64,000 bases of DNA from Cladopsammia gracilis (Eukaryota > Cnidaria > Anthozoa > Scleractinia > Dendrophylliidae). A program made the translations under genes and the position numbers. Shown here piece after piece: positions 47,001-62,000 of the stretch (its first letter is position 1; each line of letters opens with the position of its first letter). The notes beneath the pieces were generated by a model. That model did not search any database, was not told the DNA's origin, and saw only the letters and a program-made list of their open reading frames with translations. The stretch covers positions 1,127,501-1,191,500 of the forward strand of contig JAJGOT010000029.1 of the NCBI GenBank assembly GCA_022457155.1, in the 5' to 3' direction.

Positions 47001-50000
47001 ATTTTAGGAATTACTCGCAAATTGTGATTGAGAATTTTTTTAAATTTCGAGTCCTGCTGAAGATGACAAAGGATTGTCGAAACATTATTTTACAGTAAAA
47101 TCAAAACTGTTGTCTTTGTTCTGAAAATTATAAACTCTGTATTTTCCAGTTTTTGCATAAATGTGTATGACTGTGCAATATCACAAACCTTCCTTGCCAA
47201 ATCACCATTGGTTTGTTTCAATAAAAAATTGTAGATCTTAGTATTATCGCTTTCATCAATTAACAAGTCATGTGAGAAAATGTTGACATTTAGGAATCAA
47301 ATGTAATGATTGACTGCAGTACTGGAAACAATTTTTCTCACTTACTGTAGGAGGACATGTGCCCTTTCAAACCTCTGTTTTGATCGTACACTGTACATTC
47401 AAATTAGTTGGATGTTCGCCATTTTGGATTGTCCTTGAGACACAATCCGTTAGCATACATGATGTGCTATAAGAAGTTTTGCAGTTTGGAATGCCTAATA
47501 AATTAGGGCAAATTCAAATTGCACAGCCTTTTCTGAGTTCCCTCAATTTATCAGAGGCTTTTACAGTCTGTGAAATAAACAGTTCAGACGGTATACATTC
47601 CAATTTTTTAATGTTTTCGAATCAAATGCAATGACTTACATTGTAACAAGACCTTCAAGACTCAAACACCACATCCAAACATCACATCCAAGCATCATAT
47701 TATAGGAGTGCTGAAAAACTGTTACAATTACGGTGAGACGTTTTTGGGATAACCCCTTCATCAGTGTTTGTGTTTATCCCCAAAACGTCTGACTGTATTT
47801 GTAACAGTTTTTCAGCACTCTTTACAAACAAATTTCAATATTATCATTTAACATAAGTGCTCAAGGCAAAAACATTGTTTGTGCTAATGCCTAATGACAG
47901 ACTGATTTTTCAGCATTGTTAAATGGCTTGAAATGAACCCGATTTTTCGCACTACTAATTAATTTTTATGTTGATCATGCTTGCAGTTAAATCGACCTTG
48001 TGGTGAACGATTTGTCACATCTGGTCTGAAGCACATTTTTTTTTATTTTCTACATTTAAATAAATATTGCCTCTAATATGTCCCCAGATAATGCTTCTGA
48101 GCTACAGTAGAATATTAAAACTTGAATCTCCAATAACTTGAACTTCTCAATCGCTCAAATCAAATACATTTGACTTTGTTCATCTACTAAACGGTTCAAG
48201 TGATTGGGATTCTACATTTGTACAAATCCATTAATTACAAGTTTATCTTAACTGTTCATGTACAGTGTAGTCAACCAAATTGTAACATTTTTAATGTGTG
48301 GAACAAAACCAATAATGCAGTCAAAAATGTCAGTCATTTTCTCACTCTACCCCCTCTTAGCACCAGGGAGAGAGCATCTCTTTCCTTGGGGTAGGGAGTG
48401 AAAATGGCACCAAAGGTGCATAAGACAGGCTGATTTCTATTACTTACAGCCATTTCACAGGACATCTTGCATCAGTAGTATAAATGTTTTGGTGTGGAGA
48501 TGTCTGGAGAAATTCCATACACATGACATTAATCTGAACAGGAAAGGTGATTGGCCATCCAGTTAATATTGTGTAATACTAATATAAATAATTAATACAC
48601 ATGTGAAGTACATGTATGACACGCAGCAATCACCTACTTTTATTATAAATACACCCGAAATCTAACTTTTATTGACTTTGGACCAAGTGACTGTAAGTTA
48701 GTACAGTGTTCCGTAGCCTGAAGGGGCAGTGTCGTGAGGATTTTGATCATTTTGGTCAAAACCATGCTACAATACAATATACCTTTACTTATTTACAGAA
48801 TAATGCTAAAACACTAAGAGAAAGTCATCAACCAATTTTTGAAAGAGGAACAAATCATGGTCTGGTTTAGCCCATTCTGAAACAAATATGCGAGAACATG
48901 AAAAAAGTTAGCCCAACTTTTTTTAAGTTGCACATCATTTAGACCCAGTCTGTTATGGCTAGAGACACTCATGGACAGTTTTGGTACATTAGGGTGGAAA
49001 ACAGGAGCATTATTTTTTGGTTTCTGTTAATACAAAAAAATATATTTTGTTTTTTTCAAATGACACCAAAACCTTGTAACACTGCCCCTTTAAGATTGTG
49101 GAGTGCAGTGAAAAGCCGGTACATGGATGAAAATACACTCCTTTTTTTTCGCTTGCATTGCAATCATCCTTCTTGCTGTTCCTTTACACTGTCCCAGATA
49201 TCTGAACACCTGGAACAGGCTGAGAAATCCCAGTCTTGGGCAGTGACAAATCTTTGAGTTAAATGTACTGCTAGTTTGTTTCCAGGCATTTATTGTCAAT
49301 TTGCAAGCCTCTTATCACAGCAACAGTACATAAATTTGTTTGCTTTTCTTATTTCACCACCTTCTACTAACTAATGTCAAAGTTCTTTGTGTACAATTTG
49401 CATGTACAGTGTACATTTGTAGGTCCATTAAAGTATTTCTGAAAAACATTTATGATTGTATAACAATGTATTGTATTATGATTGTACAATATTTTGTAGT
49501 AGATTAAGTTACAACTGCAGACACTTCCATAGTTTCAAATCTTAAATTGCACAATTTATTGCCTAATTGTCATTTCTCATAATCTCCTTTCCCAAAGATC
49601 TTCTGGTTATGGTTACTATGGTGGTCCCCCTTTCAAGAGGCCGCGTCGCCATAGTAGTGATGAAGACATTAGCCCACCTCCAGTGAATTATGGTCCGGCT
49701 TATTTTGACCCTCCATATGTAAGACATCAGGTAGGACTTTTTTTTCATGTCATGCCATAGAGATGTAGCTGACAGTTAGTTTGCAATGCTATACCAGTTG
49801 ATTTTATCCTCTGCAGAGAAATACAGATATACTTGATAAGAAAGTAAAAAAAGGAAGGGGTTGTGAATGTTGTTTAAAATAATATGGATCTTGAAAGATT
49901 TTAGTCAAATTTCACAGTCTCCTTTTTGAGCAGCTCTTAGCATCTCAGTCTTAATTTTTATTGCATACATTGTAGCTGTCTTGGAGTCTCAGTCTTGGTC

Positions 50001-53000
50001 TCGCATTTTAAAAACAAGTCAAAACGTCTCTGGCTCGCAGGGAAAAATGCTTGTCTGTCCATCTTGCATACAGTAGTCTCAAATTTACCGTCGCATTACT
50101 CATCATCTGATTACATGAGACAATAAAGTATGAATGAATAGCCTATTTCCGAGTTGCTCTTAGCAGTGCTCGACCTCAGCAGTAGTCCAGGACTAGTAAA
50201 AAATGGGTTTGGGCTAGTAAAATTTGAGCAAATGATACCTGTTGGCTAGTGCATTTCAGACCCTACTAGCCTAAGGACTAGTAAGCCAAAAAGTTAAGGT
50301 CGAGCACTGCTTAGCCTCCTTTTCAAATCCAGGCCAAGTGCAAAACCTTTCTTATGAAAATGAGTTTTCTTTCACATGCAAATAAAACTTATATCGATAT
50401 GAATGATTGTGCACTTGGCCTCGGTTTGAAAAGGAGGCTAAGAGTAACTCGGAAATGGGCTATTTATGAAGACCTTTATTTATGATATACATGTAATATA
50501 CATGTAGATTGTTACTGCGGCTGTACATGTAGGTACACAAATTCAAATTAATCACTGGTACATGTATGGTATAAGCACTGTAATAAAAAAAAAAGACAAA
50601 AATATCTTATTTTTTTCATTAAATTACTCTTTAAGGCTGTATGTGGAATTCATCCACTTTTTGCTTGAGAACTAAGACAAGGCAAAGTGAGGGTAGATGT
50701 TGTCTGGCCTTGTGCGACTGTTAACACATTAGTGTAGCCATAAAGAGGGAAAATCATTTTAGTGACCAATCTGGCATTGCTAACAGTACTGAACCAATAA
50801 CTCTGTTGTTTGTAGGAAGTTGGACTGGGTGAATTTAATGACTTTAGTTCTGTCAGTGTTGAAAAAGATCTCAAGATTCATGAAAGGTGGGTTGCATTTG
50901 AACTTACAATGAACACTATTTTTGTTTGGTGTAAATACTAGTGTAAATAAGCACAGCAGTTGCAGTGCAGGTCAGAGATGCATGCACATGCATTTATCTA
51001 ATGCATTATGCACAAAGGTTTTGGCTCACTTGCATTTTGTATCTCTGACCTACACTGTACCATCTAAATCTAATCATTGTTCATTTTTGTTTTTCCCCTC
51101 CAGAGATGGAAGTAGGAAAGAGTATGAAAGATCCGAGTCTCACACAAGAAAGCGACAATCTTCTGCTGAAGGCATTGGGCATTTCTCTCAACACCAGACC
51201 ACCAGTGCTCCGACATCACCCCACTCCACCAAAGTGTCCCCAAGATTCTCACCTCGGCATTCACCCAGGGCAAGACCTGTTACTCCTCCTTCCTCCTCTG
51301 CGGCATCTCAGCCACTGTCAATCACCACATCACAGCCAACTTTGTTCTCCAGAGCACCATCACTACTGTCCTCAGATGAAACTGCTGCAGTTGGCAAGCA
51401 CCATCCCTTACTGATTGTTTGTCCCACATCTTCACACACTGCACCTGTGTATGTTCCTATTGTGCGGGATAAGCTAAAGGATGGCACAGGCCGACCAGCC
51501 TCCTTATCGTCATTGTCACTCCATGGAGGTCTTAAAAGAAAGGTGCTAAATATACATGTACATCTACTCCACAACTTTCCCTACTTGTTAAGTTGACAGT
51601 GTTTTATTTAAGCCTTGGGTTTAATTGTCGCCATTATTATTGTTACTTTAAAAAGTCCAAAAGACATACTGTATTAATATCTGTGGAAACCCAAAAGTAA
51701 TGGTCCCGTTTTGTTTAAAATTACTTCACTAGTGCTCTAAGAGTGAAAATAAATGTCATGGAATTTGGCAGATGGCTGGATGGAAATGGATTGCAACGTA
51801 TTGCCTTGTGCCTTGGAAAAGTCCTTAAAACTCAGCTTATGGTCAATTCTCTTTTTGAAAATGCACTTGACACATGTATCTTCCTCTTAATGTTCTAAAG
51901 CATTTTAGTTTCAGCCAAAGGTACATTTTTATAATTTAAGGCAGTTCTAATATCTATGTTGTGGTTCAATTTTTTCCAAACCAGTTTGATTTTTGTTTTC
52001 CTTTGTTTCAACTCTCCAAACCATGGCAACAAAAATTGTGTCACTGGTAACCACCTGATTCAGAGAAGATTTACTAACCTGGCAGCTAAATCTAAAGAGT
52101 CAGTCACCAAATGGCCACTACAGATAAGAATTAACTTAGAGGGTCGTGTCTCAGAATGTGGTTAATGAATCCGAGACAAAGGCAAATAAGAATAAAACTG
52201 GTTTGGAAATTTTCAAACCGAGGAAAAAATTGAACCACAACAGATACATGTTGTGGTTCAATTTTTGTTTTGGTTTCATAATTTTCAAACCAGTTTCATT
52301 TTTATTTTCCTTTCTTTCAGATTATGATAATGAATCCGAGACAAAGGGAAATGAAAGTCAAACTGATTATTTTGATAATTTTTTAACCAAATAAAAATTT
52401 AAACCATAACATACATACTGTGAAATTCAAAATATACATTGTACATTACACGCCCATGACTGTACGTGCAAGACTTTGGTTTATATTCTTCAAAACAAGT
52501 TTTTGAAGATGGGGGCGGGGAGGTATTTTCAGGAGAGGGCTAATTTATCTTCCAGGATCTTATAGTGCATATTCAGAAGAGCTTATTATTGGAGGGACTA
52601 AACATACATGTACAGTTGTGTAAAACTGTTTTAGCTTGTTGGTAAAATATAGTGCTGTTATATGACTGTGGTGCATTTGCAGATCTATACTCTTTTACTA
52701 ATAGAAGTGATTTTTAACTTTATGAACAGGATTCATATCCTGGTCCTGCTGTGGAAGCCATATCTCCCTCTGCTCCAGGTAAAAACCTTTCCATCCTTAC
52801 TGGTTACCAGGGATTTTCACTTACAAGCTCTATGTTAGGTGGAGGCCTAATTTGGTTAACTTGTGACACCCTAGGGGTGATATTTTTACGGGATTTTTAC
52901 CATGAAAATACCACTAAAAAGCCATGAAAACCCTTTGAAAATTTCAATATTCACGCCCCATGAAATTCTCCACATTGTGTACATGTACAAGGCCATGAAA

Positions 53001-56000
53001 TACCTAATGAAAAATCCATTTTCTTCATAGCCATGAATATCCTGTAAATATAATGGAATTTTTCGTGGATCATTTAATGTTCTGAGGGTTTTTATGGCCT
53101 TTCCATGGTATTTTTATGGCTCATGAAAATTAACCCCAATTGGTTCTTCTATGAATATCATGGTTTCTTCCTTAAGACATAAATTCCATGGCTCATGTGT
53201 TCATGAAATTAATGAAACATTCAATACATTATGATGAGTTTCATAGAATATGCCTGTCCCATGAAATCGTTGAACTCAAAACTAAACATTTTCATGGCCC
53301 ATAAAATTCTCTTTTCATGAAATTCATGAACCACAAAATTCCTAGTGACAAGTTTCATAAACTCAATGTACTTAAAACCAACCATTTTAAATATCAAAAT
53401 CCTTTAAAATTTGCAATATTCATGGTCCAATAAATTCTCCACATTGTGTACAAGACCATGACAGACCTCTCAAGTCTCACGGTTTTGCTGTGAGACTCAC
53501 GATTTTGAGGGCAATATCACAGTCTCACGATGAGGCACAGAAATCTCACAGTAAGCAGATTCACAAGCCGATGGAATACACTTTCCTTGAATATTTTCAT
53601 TTTTGCCTTTTAAAATTCATTTTCTGGTGCCAATTCTGTCGAAATGCGCAGTTCTAAGGCATATAATGATGAGCACTGACCCTAAACCGTGAGTGTATTG
53701 AAGCCTTCAAAATAACGTTAATTTCTCTGTTGCTAGGGTGACATAATATTTTACGTCATTGATAAACAGAAACAAAAACTATATTTTGATGAACACCTGG
53801 TTTTAGTTCTTTTTTATACTGTCGATAAATCTCCAGGTTTTTGGACCTTGAACTCCAGGTTTTTGGTATTTTGGGGTTGAGAGGTCTGCCATGAAATACC
53901 TAACCGTTAACTGTTCTCATGAAATTCCTGGTCCATGAAATTCCTTGTCACAAGTTTCATAAAAAACTAATGACCCATGAACTCGTCAATCAACTTAAAA
54001 CCAATTCTTTTCTCATGAAATTCATGGGTCATGAAATTCCTTGTAATGAGTTTGATGGAAGGTTAATGGCACATGAAATCAATGAGCTCATGAACTAACC
54101 ATTTTCATGGCCCATGAAAGTCTCGGGCATAAAATATAATACTACATTTTTCATTGGAAATTCATGGGGTTTTCTCCAGAAATTCATGGCATTTTGATAA
54201 AACTGTGTTTCATAGTGCTAGAGTACCTCAAATGGATTAACCCCCTGGTTACCATTCTGACTCTCACTGTAATTTGTAACATTTAGTTGTCAGTGGTGAT
54301 CGCACTACGTGAAGTTTTCGGACGTTGTTACGGCACAGATGTTTACATCAGTTGCACCAATTTAGGCATGATATCAACAAGTTGTGCACTCACAAAGACT
54401 TTACCTTTTATATTATTTAATAATAATAATAATAAAAATAATAATTGTTTATTATTATTGTAGTGCAATTTCCATGTCAATATGATCAAATGCACTCTTA
54501 CAGTTAAAAACATAAAGTTAATAATATGACATGCTTAATTTCCAACTATTAAAACTAATTGAAAACTAAAAACTATTAGGCTCTGAATCACATGTGGATA
54601 AAGATGGTGAAGAAAAGAAAGGAGTCAAAGATGCAACATCGGATATGATGTCTAAAGATGAGCTTTTACAAGGCATGGAGAAAGTGGACAGGGAGATTAC
54701 ACAGGTCAAACAGCAAATCAACAACCTCAAGAAAATGCAGGTACTGTATGTGTAAATTGTTATCAATACTGTATCAGCTGATAGCTTTTATTGACTACAC
54801 TCAAGGATTTTGACTGTGTCACACATAATTAACCCCATAAGTGCTCAGTTTTAATGCAAAGTGCCCAAACCTATAATTATATCAATTTAAAGCTTATAAA
54901 ATGGAGAAGCACGTAAAATTATAATTCATTTCATCAACTGAGTAAAAATTTGATGCGATACTGCACTTTAAATGCAAAATGACTGATGTTTACAAAACGC
55001 ATATGTATACCCTTGCAAAAATTGGCCATCTAAACTGTGTCGCCAAAATTTTGATATCTGTTTTCAAAACAAAATTAAAGCAATTTGAAGATTGCCTAAA
55101 GTTTTCTATCCAAAATTTGCTGTGTTCACATAATCCAACTTTTCTTTGCCAACAATTTATTAGTACTTGAGTAAGTAAGTACTTATATGATTTTCATATA
55201 TTCATATTCAAATAAGTATTTAGATAAATATGATTTTCTTGTTATTATTATTTTTGTTCATTGCATTTATTTACCACTAAAAAAATAGAGAATAAGTGTA
55301 ATGCATGTAAGTGGCAAAGAAGCCCAAAAGAAACAATCAAGCTCATTTCAAATTAGGCTTCCTTTGTTACAAAATAAAATTAAAGCAGACGACTAGCTAC
55401 AGTTGAACCTTCATCTCTTGTAAGCCACCATTTCCCCAGAGTGTCCACTTTTCCAAAAGAACTGTTTTTTTTTCTAGTCAAATCATTATAGTCAAAACCG
55501 ATGTTAAGTGTCCACCTCTCTCATAAGCAACTATGACCACTTTCAGTGCTGGTAATTTGAATATTCTACAAGGTTCTACTATAGTTATTTGACCAAGCCC
55601 TTCAATTGTTATCACTCTTTAATTGTTTGTTCCATTCATACAACAACCAACTTACATGTACCTGTGAAAGTACATGTAATGTTGATCGTGTCAAGAGCGT
55701 GACATTGTTCTCATTTCATTACCAAGCTTACATGTAACATTTACTTGTTTCTTTATTTATCACTTTGCATGACGCTTTCAACATTGCTGATCCTAGCAGT
55801 ACATAGGACTCATGTCATACAATGGAGCTTAACATTTACCATCTTTCTTTTTTTATCACCACACATGATGCTTTGGACGTTGCTGATCCTAGCAGTACAC
55901 AGGATGCATGTCATACAATAGAGCTTAACATTTACAATCTTTCTTTATTTATCACCACACATGACACTTTGGACGTTGCTGATCCTAGCAGTATGCAGGA

Positions 56001-59000
56001 CGCATATTATCATACATGAGCCTAGTGTATGGCCTAATTCACCATGAGTCTCTTGTAGCTCAGTGGAGCATCTGACTGGTAAGGGGAAGGTCATAGGTTC
56101 AAATCTTGTTGGGGACTCAGAATTTTTTGTTGTCCTACATTCATGACTTGATTGTCATCACATCTTTCTCATTTCATTACCAAGCTTAACATTAAAATAC
56201 CATCTTTCTTTATTTATCAACTGACCAACTTCCCTGTATCCTGCTTTAGAAACAACTTGAGGATGAAGCTTCCAAGCAACCCGATGAGCCCCAAAAGGAA
56301 GAAATACCTGTCCCTGAACCCAAACCTAGGAGTATTGTACAGATTATCTATGAAGAAAACAGGGTGTGTTATATGTACCTGCATAATATAATTATGTTCA
56401 TCATAAAATTAACTCTTAAAAATGCCAAGTCATTGTCAGTGGTGGTTAAAAGTTATACTGTGGCCTGAAATTTTTGCAGGAGTTTAATTTCATGGATTGC
56501 CAATTTTTTTGTTTTGCCAGAATAAATTTTCCTGAATTACAATTTCAGACTTAACTGAACAAATTTTTGCGCATCTCAAGCAAGTTTCTGTCCGGTATTT
56601 CATGTATATGTTGTAATTTAATTTTATCCTTGGTTCTATTTTTATTTTCTGTTGTCATTTTGTTTATTAATATATAATTATAATTATGATAATGAATATA
56701 AAACAAAGGAAAATGAAAATTGAACTACAACATATACATACCTCAAGTGGGTGCTTAATTTCTACATCTACATGAACAACAGCCCCTCTATTATTCCCTT
56801 TTAAATGATGCCCCTTCGGTCGACCCATTTTTATAAACCAATCAGTTCCCATGTATCAGAGCCATTCGTTGTTTTTAGGCAGGAGATGCATGGTCTCCTT
56901 GTCTATACATGTACAGTGGAACCCCACCTTACGGTCACCTTGTTAATATTGTCCCGGCGAAACGCCCATAACTTTTCTTATAATAAAACCCTGTTAATGC
57001 AGCCACCCCGTTAATATTGGCCACTTTCTGAAATCCCAACCTGTGTAATCCTTAATAATTTTACCCTGTTAAAACGGCCACTCGAACCAAATACGCATTA
57101 ATTATTGACCAAAGAAAACAAATACTGTACAGTACTTGAGAAACAATACTGTATTCACAACGCCTGTAACTTGTCATGTCATTGACCTCTGTCGTTAACG
57201 TAATCAAACAGCAATTTACCTTCCTGTCATGAAAAAGAAACATAGACCAGTCATGAAATTTGACCCTACACCGTTAATACGGCCAAACTTTCATGGCCCA
57301 TTGGTGACTGTATTAACAGGGTTCCACTGTAGTTATCAAGTTTACCCAGAGACCACAGAGACTCTTCGTTATCAGTTGCATTTGTAAACCAGAGTTTGAA
57401 ACAAATTTAATTGAAATTGATTGATCTGAATAAATGGAGTAAATTTTCACCTATTTTTTTTCGCTAGAGGTTATTTTCATGGGATTTTATTTTCGCGGCT
57501 CCTTGGAAAACCCGTAAGAAATAGATCCTCCGAAATTTCATGCCATATGATAGTTAAAAAGAAAACGGTATTACCATTTTTATGAAAGATTGTTTATAAT
57601 TGATTATAAAATGCTCAAGGAAATGCCTGCGCTATGATTGGTTAAACCGAGTTCATTATAACTGACATAAGGTTCATTATAACTGTTTTTATTTTATAAA
57701 AGAAATAAAAAAACTTGTTCCTCATGCATTGTTGAGTTATATTAGCACTTGGGAATTTTTAAGAACACTCGAGAAGTGTGAGAAGCACTCGCCTTTGGCT
57801 TGTGCTTCTCTGCACTTCTCTCGTGTTCTTAAAAATTCCTGCGTGCTTACATAACTCAATAATGCACTCGGCGCGTTTTTATTTCTTTAATAAATGGATA
57901 TGATAATTTCACTCTGACAGATGAACAGTCCTGTTATAAGCCACTTTATATTTTTGTCTGCAGAAGAAAGCTGAAGCAGCTCAAGCAAGACTGGCAAAAC
58001 TTGGTATTCCACTTCCTGGGGGGAAGGTATTTACTTTTCTGAGCTAAAAATTTTTTTTTTTTTTACACCACACACGACACTTTCAACATTGCTGATCCTA
58101 CAGCTGTAGCATTATGCAGGGCGCATGTTATTACATTGTATGAACCTTGTATATGGCCTAGCTTGCCACAAGTCTCTCATAGCTTGTAGCGCAGTGGTTA
58201 GAGCATCTGACCGGTGTATGGAAGATCATAGGTTTGATTCCTGCCTGGGACTCCTGTCCCATGCTCATGACATGATAAACATTACTTCTTTCTCATTTTG
58301 TTACCAAGCTTAAAGTTTACTATCTTTCCTTATTTTCTACATGTATGTCTAACCTGAGCAACATTTGCAGTTACAGTCTAGGCAGTTTTAAAGTGGTATG
58401 ACCCTCGATAACTATTGCTTTCAATTTCAAAAGCCGCCAAGATCAAAACAATAGAAAAAACTTGGCTGAAAGATGAATGTTTACTGCAATTAAAACATAA
58501 AATAATCATGCCACTTTTGCAGGTGTTTTGCCAAAATTTTACACCAAACTCTCAGTAAAAGGTTGCTTTTTATAAACAGTTTCCTTTTGAGTGTCAACAA
58601 GGTGTACAATTTTTGTTTTCAACTTTATTGCATGCAAGCTTACAAAAATTACCGGTTATAAAATGCATCAAAGGGAAAAGGGGCGATCGGAACACAAAGC
58701 CCCGTGTAAGGCACCTACCCAAGAAACTTAAAATAATTTATAGTCCAATACTGCATAATAGTAAAGGACTAAAAAGCTTATAACAAAATTAAGTAATTAA
58801 ATTAGTGACCACGTACATAACATATCCACATCAAAAACAGAGTTAACTATATAAGCAGGAATTCAATAATTACTCATGCGCGAAGCGGCATGAGGTAAGG
58901 TTTCGGCTCCGTTTTTCTTGTTATTATTTTTATTATTATTATAATTTTTATTTTTTGTGTCACGATTTTGCATGCAAATTTATGCACGCATATTTTAAAT

Positions 59001-62000
59001 TGTGCACTTCCGGTTGACGTCTTTGCCTTTTACACTTCCTGTTTAGTGACTTCCGGCTATTCTCACTTCCAGTAAAAGAGCGTTACTTAGGTGTCACGAC
59101 AGAATCTCCTACAACCCTACATACATTACTATGTTCACGTTTGGTATATATAAGACTTAGAAAAATCACTGGCTCCATTGTGGTACAGCTTTCATGTCCA
59201 CAACATTCAATAGTAAACAACGTGGTTTTCAGGAACGATGACTGAATGAAAGGAGTAACTCTTCTCCATATCGGACATCTTCTCATCATGTTAAAATATA
59301 TCATAAAATTTTCTTACGCATGCGCATGAGTAAAGGCTGCTTGGAGCCTCTTGTTTATTTTATTGAGTAAGAAAAACTTTGAATGAGCCAGAACTAAGGA
59401 AACTACTTGGATGAGCTTAAGTTTACATTTGCTCATCCTAACACTTATTTTTTGCCCCTCCTTTTGCATGCTGGAAACTAATTTCTCGGAGTTGATAGCT
59501 TATCGCACCTGAAACAGAAAACAGAAACAGCTTTGTAGGACATATACTTTAGATTTTTGAATTTTTATGACGTCGTGTGAAAACCAAGAATAAATCGTTC
59601 AAGGCTTAAAAATGGTGAGACCTGTGCTGTAATACATATAAGACTGGATAGCTACAATGTACATGATGTAGGAAACAACATCAACAACAATTTATTGACA
59701 ATAATCAAAATAGAACAATATTGATTGTTCTGCAAATAGCGAGGAAGCTAATCTAGGCAGGGCAAGGCGAAAGCAATAACACATCTTGCAAAAAGAAAAC
59801 TAAGAAAATTACAAGAAGGTCTACTCTGTTAAATTAACTTGTTAGAATTAATTTTCTAACAACTGTTCTCTTTATCTTTATGGCAGCCTTTGTATAATCA
59901 GCCATCTGATCTTGCGTGTTACCATGAGAACCTTAGAAAGTGAGTAAATAATGTCCCTAATAATGTTGACCACATCACGTGCATTGCATACCGTTAGTAA
60001 CGATTTTTGTTCACTTACTTAAAAACATGAGAACACTTTTTAAAAACATGTTTTGTTTTACTATACATGAACCGGTGAATGGTGATCTCCTGGTGGGTTA
60101 TATCTACCTGTGTAGTGGGTTAAACCTTTTTATAAAATAACTGATATACTTTGCGTGCTCTGATTGGTCAAAAACCTATTGACTATTGTGCCAATAAACT
60201 CATAGAAAACTGTGCAAGAGAAACTGCAAAGTAAACAAAGTCCAATTTTCCAATATTGCATCACCACATGCTTGAGGACAAAGAATTTCACAACTTGAGC
60301 TTAGTGTCTTATTGCTTATTCCGGTCTGTAAGAATATGAGAACAGAAGATTGGTTTCTTGTAAGTAGTTTTTTTTTGTATTTTATTAACAACCTTTTCTT
60401 GTGTTCTCCCAACATCCCGCGTGGGTTTATAACACCGGTAAACTCATAGAAAATGTGTTCTATTTCTTAAGTAAAGCGTAATAATATTTGGAGGCTTATA
60501 TCTACCTCCATCAGGTGTTGTCTGACACTAATACAATGTATTATACCTGTGGGAGGTTGTATCTACCTGTTGTTTAGATTCTCTTTAAATGAGGAATGCT
60601 TATTGTTTCAGGGCTCCAGCTATCAAAGCTAAGTTGGTAAAATATTTTCAGTTGAGAAAGCAAGCCAAAGTAATGAAGGTGCAGTTGAAATCTTAATTAC
60701 TAAAGATTTATTTTCGAAGCTGGAAGTAATAATAATTATTACTAGATGTTAACTTAAACAGATGCATACCATACTATAAAGTTTAAGAACTGTGTCATGC
60801 CCCAGCATTGTACTACTCTTCCCAGTAAACCATGACATCCATGAATATTTTGGCACCTTGAAGCTTCAGAGGAAGGATGATGACATTTTTTTGTATCAAA
60901 CATTGTACAAGGAAAAGCAATCTCCCTTAAATAATTCTTTTGATATCTTCCTCTTTGTGTTCTTGGAACATTTTGTTTATGAGAAAAGATACTTACATGT
61001 AGTTTTGATTTTAGCATAGTCTACACCAAAACATAACATTTTCCATGATGATTAGCTCCTTTAAGTGCCAGACCAATTTATCCAAAACTTGTTCAGTAAA
61101 CTGTCATATGCCATTAGAAACTGAAGCTTAAGCTGGATATTAATAGTGCAATGTGTGATGCCTAACCATACACTGTAACTTACAAGGGATAAAAGTGTCA
61201 AAATAGCAATTTCTGCAGTGATTGCAGCAACTTATTCAGGAATGGCAACTCTTGGACAAGTGTTCTTTGGCACACCACAAACAAAAAACAAAACATGAAA
61301 AAAACAGGCATTGCAACATTTGTGAAGTTGCCCAAAACATTGCACAGAGTAACACTCCCCTTCATAACTGCTCCATTGTAGATTTATCCCTTGAAAAACA
61401 AGTTGCATAACGTAACAAAATAATATTCCTGAGCTGCACTTGTAAAGACAAGAGTGCACACAAAAAAGTGATCAATGCACAGCAGACAAACTGTTGTCTG
61501 AAGGTATGACGTCACTTCTACATATATAAAATTCATTGTCTGTAGGTATGACGTAACAGAAACAGCAAGCAATAATTAGCTGCATGCTTATAGCCAATCA
61601 AAATCGAGCTAGTGACACCAATGTATAATAATGCCTGATCATAAGACTAGTAAACACTCATAATGCTTCATCCATGTAGATGTATATTTTTTTTCAGAAT
61701 CGACAGTTATGTAAAGAGTACAAAACGTTGAAGCAAGCTTGGCTTACGAAAATGGAGAGACATGAAAACAACCCAAAGAGAAAGTTAGTTTAGAATTGAT
61801 TAGCTGGTTGAAATTATTGTTTCTACTTTTACAAAATGTGTGTTTTTAAAACTGTTTTTAAGTGCTCTTCTTGTTGTTTTCAGGCACAAAGAAGCTAAGC
61901 TGCGTGAATTTTATGAAAAAGTGTTTCCTGAGATCAAAAAGCAGAGAGAGCAAACTGAAAGGTTTAGTCGGTGAGAAACTGTGTCTACAAAGAGAGGTTT

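Larger units (their letters stand above)
44091..49597 (+). other. Intron 1 of NCOR
   Basis: About 5.5 kb. It contains a TIR element (45062-45791), a Penelope-like GIY-YIG fragment with palindromic arms (45797-47100) and a small palindrome (47706-47820). Stretches 44100-45060 and 47830-49590 show no gene. Confidence 0.6.

Noticed and set aside
50922..51103. An upstream start for the exon at 51104 making a 224-residue protein
   Set aside because: The CTCCAG acceptor at 51103 and phase-2 join to 50886 fit the NCOR gene; the upstream part is intron.
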